Assembly: GCA_936450465.1 (NCBI GenBank)
Contig: OW388292.1
Span: 7,583,756 to 7,647,755, forward strand
Direction: 5' to 3'
DNA length: 64,000 nucleotides
Source: Gibbula magus
Taxonomy: Eukaryota > Mollusca > Gastropoda > Trochida > Trochidae
The stretch's first letter is position 1, and the number at the start of each line of letters is the position of its first letter. Position numbers and translations under genes: made by a program. This document shows positions 61,383 to 64,000 of this stretch, one piece after another. The notes beneath the pieces were generated by a model that was given only the letters and a program-made list of their open reading frames with translations, had not been told where the DNA came from and ran no database searches.

Positions 61383-62656
61383 GTAATTTCCAGTAAGGTC
61401 AATAGATCAAAGGTAAAATGTTTTGGGATCTATATGCAGTAAACGAATCCAATACAATCGTGAAGAATAACAAAGATATGCCATTGTCCATGTCGAAAGA
61501 CATTCAAACTTCACCATGCACAGCAGTACACAGGATAAAAGTGCAATATAGGTGGTCTGGTGTAAAAGCAGCTGCGTGCTATTACGATTACTGTAGTGGA
61601 GCAATTTAATTTGAAACAAGTTATATATAGAATAGCTAGGATGCTATGTCCTCAGTCTATACCAATATTGCAGTACCCTTATTGTTGTTTACAGTCAATG
61701 AGTCAATGGGCAGAAACTAGACAAAATTAAAATGTATGAACGAGTTATGCTTCTCTCATGAAGTATCATTATGATTATTAACTGGAATTGAAATAATGTT
61801 TTTTGGAAAGGCACCAATGATGTAATAAACATACGTGTCATACACGTCCATGTTACAATCAATCTACAAAACGGGTCATAACTTGTGGAAGGAAGTCCAA
61901 TCACATATATTCTCCCGTATAAATCTCCTCATAACTATTCCATGGATTTTCTCTCCACAGATCACCCATAAAGGCTAAAGTACAACGAGCTCACAACATT
62001 CCATTGTAACTGTACTCAATTATCAACGTACAGCGTTCACCCGGAACTTGTTCTCCGATCCGTGACCGTATGTTAAACACCCGTCCAGGATACGAATTTC
62101 AACGAAAAGCAAATTTGAAACCATTACCGTTCCCGTGCATCAGTGCAGGCATAACTACACAGGGATAAATATACAGTGAGTAAGATCTATTACTTATCTA
62201 ATATGTAACTTACCATACCTTGATGCAAAATACCTAGGTTTGTAATACAAACAACTGCAGTAACCGTACCAAATCTTTTCTTTCAGATAATGTTTCATGA
62301 GAATGGGGATGATAATGGTGATAAATTTAAACAGTCTTTGTGTTTGTGTTCACAATTATTTAAGGTTTATTTTAATGATAATGATGACAATATTAAAAAT
62401 AATGCCTTAGATGCCTTTTGATGGCCATGTTAAGAACTTTACTTTGCTGTGTTGTTGTTGATGATGGGTGATGACGATGACGACGATTATGATGACGATG
62501 ACTAGTCATACAGACCATTATTGTTACAGATGACTGAGGATGATGATAATCGATGTTGTTGTTGATGATGATGACGACGATGATGATGACGATGACTAGT
62601 CATACAGACCATTATTGTTACAGATGACTGAGGATGATGATAATCGATGTTGTTGT

Positions 62657-62687
<31 letters not shown>

Positions 62688-63300
62688 GATGATAATGATG
62701 ACGTTGTTGAATGATGTGTTTGTAATGATATAGACTTTGTTCTTGAATATTATATGATGGTAATGAATTATATTCTTCTGTTGTTAATGTCATGATGGTA
62801 AGGATTTAGACTCTATATAGATAATATCATGACGGTAATGATATAGATTCTGTTGTTGTTAATGTCATGATGGTAATGATTTAGACTCTATATAGATAAT
62901 GTCATGGTGGTAATGATATATATTCTGTTGTTGATAATGTCATGGTGGTAATGATATACACATGTAGATTCTGTTGTTGATAATGTCACGATTACCTTGT
63001 TGAAGATGACATGATGTTACTGGAAATTAGCTGATGTCGATGAAATTGTTTACAGCAATGACCTTGCATCTGTATTCTCCAACATATAGAGCGGCCGGTC
63101 TTTAAGAAACAGTTTCTGTACTGTATACATTAACCAGACCTTGAAGCGATTACGGGTTTTACGAGGTATGCGGGCAACACGACCCGTGTAAGAGTTACTC
63201 TTGCTGACATTGTACTGCTTATGTTTCACAGTTTACATTGATGGAAATCAATATGGATTGGTGGTAGTATTTTGAGACTACTTATCTTTTTATTATTCTT
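61383..63300. other. Distal flank with GAT/GAC microsatellites and short tandem duplications
   Basis: From about 62455 to 62705 GAT, GAC and GTT triplets dominate. A segment containing GACTAGTCATACAGACCATT occurs twice about 95 bp apart (near 62500 and 62594). From 62780 to 62990 a block with TAATGTCATGATGGTAATGA recurs three to four times. No gene was recognised. Confidence 0.7.
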
Positions 63301-63492
63301 GACCCGAGAAAACAATATTGACCAAGGACGAAGTCCGCGGTCAATATTGTTTTCTCGGGTTCATAAAACAGGTATTGACCGAATCGCCAGTCCATAATTG
63401 TTTTATTATGTATTTGACACAGGGACGAAAAGAAAACAATGAGATACAGTCAAAAATGTAATTTGGTTTGAACAGCTGGGACTACGGTAAGA

Positions 63493-63542
63493 TGACGTCA
63501 TGCAACAATCGTTTGACGTCATGCAACAATCGTTTGACGTCA
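63493..63542. promoter_or_regulatory. Three TGACGTCA (CRE) sites at 21-bp spacing, copy 1
   Basis: Perfect CREB/ATF octamers lie at 63493, 63514 and 63535, each pair separated by TGCAACAATCGTT. The spacing is two helical turns, so all sites face the same side of DNA. Regulatory activity is inferred from the motif only. Confidence 0.6.
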
Positions 63543-63890
63543 CTCAAGTCAATATTGCTTTTGGTCGGACTCGGGCTGGAGTCAATATGCTTTTGTGTCG
63601 ACGGTCACGTGATCGCCTCTCGACCAATCAGATCGCTGGAAAAATATGCTCACATAACAATTATAGACTGGTGATGAGGTCGATACCTGTCTTTATGGAC
63701 CCGAGAAAACAATATTGACCAAGGACGAAGTCCGCGGTCAATATTGTTTTCTCGGGTCCATAAAAACAGGTATTGACCGAATCACTAGTCCATAATTGTT
63801 TTATTATGTATCTAATACAGAAATGAAAGGGAAACAATGAAATACAGTCAAAAATGTAATTTGCTTTAAACAGCTGGGACTACAGTCATA

Positions 63891-63940
63891 TGACGTCGTG
63901 CAACAATCGTTTGACGTCATGCAACAAATGTTTGACGTCA
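63891..63940. promoter_or_regulatory. Three CRE-type sites at 21-bp spacing, copy 2
   Basis: TGACGTCG at 63891 (one change) is followed by TGACGTCA at 63912 and 63933. The spacing and linker are kept from the first copy. Confidence 0.6.
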
Positions 63941-64000
63941 CTCAAGTCAATACGGCTTTTGGTCGGACTCGACTGGAGTCAATATGCTTTTCTGTCGACG

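Larger units (their letters stand above)
63301..64000. repeat. Tandem ~398-bp hairpin element with promoter-like motifs (runs off the window)
   Basis: Two copies, offset 397-398 bp, each begin with a perfect 22-bp inverted repeat: arms 63302-63323 and 63339-63360, then 63699-63720 and 63736-63757, starting ACCCGAGAAAACAATATTGA. The 15-base loop contains its own GGAC-GAA-GTCC hairpin. Each copy then carries three TGACGTCA-type sites 21 bp apart. Copy 1 also has CACGTG (63606-63611) and CCAATCA (63623-63629). Around the second hairpin the inverted homology extends to about 80 bp per side. The second copy is cut by the window end. It is probably a foldback transposon, with function unknown. Confidence 0.85.

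Overview
This is a eukaryotic (metazoan) genomic window. It is AT-rich, has large GT-AG introns, and is packed with minisatellites and decayed transposons. The repeat content (a tRNA-derived SINE with a mollusc-like central domain, Tc1 and LINE debris, TTAA-flanked foldback elements) and the divergence of the one gene suggest a marine lophotrochozoan, most likely a mollusc. That placement is inference.

Only one protein-coding gene can be supported. It lies on the + strand and has ten recognisable coding exons between 7372 and 50892. Exon phases agree at every junction and together give 560 residues of a carboxylesterase/cholinesterase-fold protein of the neuroligin-like group. The 5' exon(s) for the signal peptide and the first part of the fold are not visible and probably lie upstream of the window. 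The protein ends in one transmembrane helix and a short basic tail. The catalytic triad is intact (Ser151, Glu279, His392 in visible numbering), with spacing almost identical to acetylcholinesterase. The choline-binding Trp of true acetylcholinesterases is not at its expected place.

Layout: 1-7371 holds a 2.1-kb minisatellite (601-2740) and a broken LINE reverse transcriptase (about 3600-4215, - strand). 7372-7530 is the first visible exon. Intron 1 (7531-33688, 26 kb) holds five minisatellites (periods 31, 34, 41, 32 and 11 bp), a 94-bp TA run, a Tc1 pseudogene, a TTAA-flanked MITE and several foldbacks. 33689-50892 carries the other nine exons. Their introns contain a SINE (36883-37127), a 55-bp minisatellite (40789-41540), a nested segmental duplication (43054-47800) with a datable retroelement insertion, and a 30-32-bp degenerate repeat. 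50893-55305 is 3' flank. 55306-60826 is a 5.5-kb, 46-bp satellite with higher-order duplications. 60827-64000 has foldback elements, GAT-rich microsatellites and a tandemly repeated hairpin element carrying three evenly spaced TGACGTCA sites.

Long open frames inside the minisatellites are by-products of stop-free repeat units and are not annotated as genes. No rRNA gene, intact tRNA gene or CRISPR array was seen.
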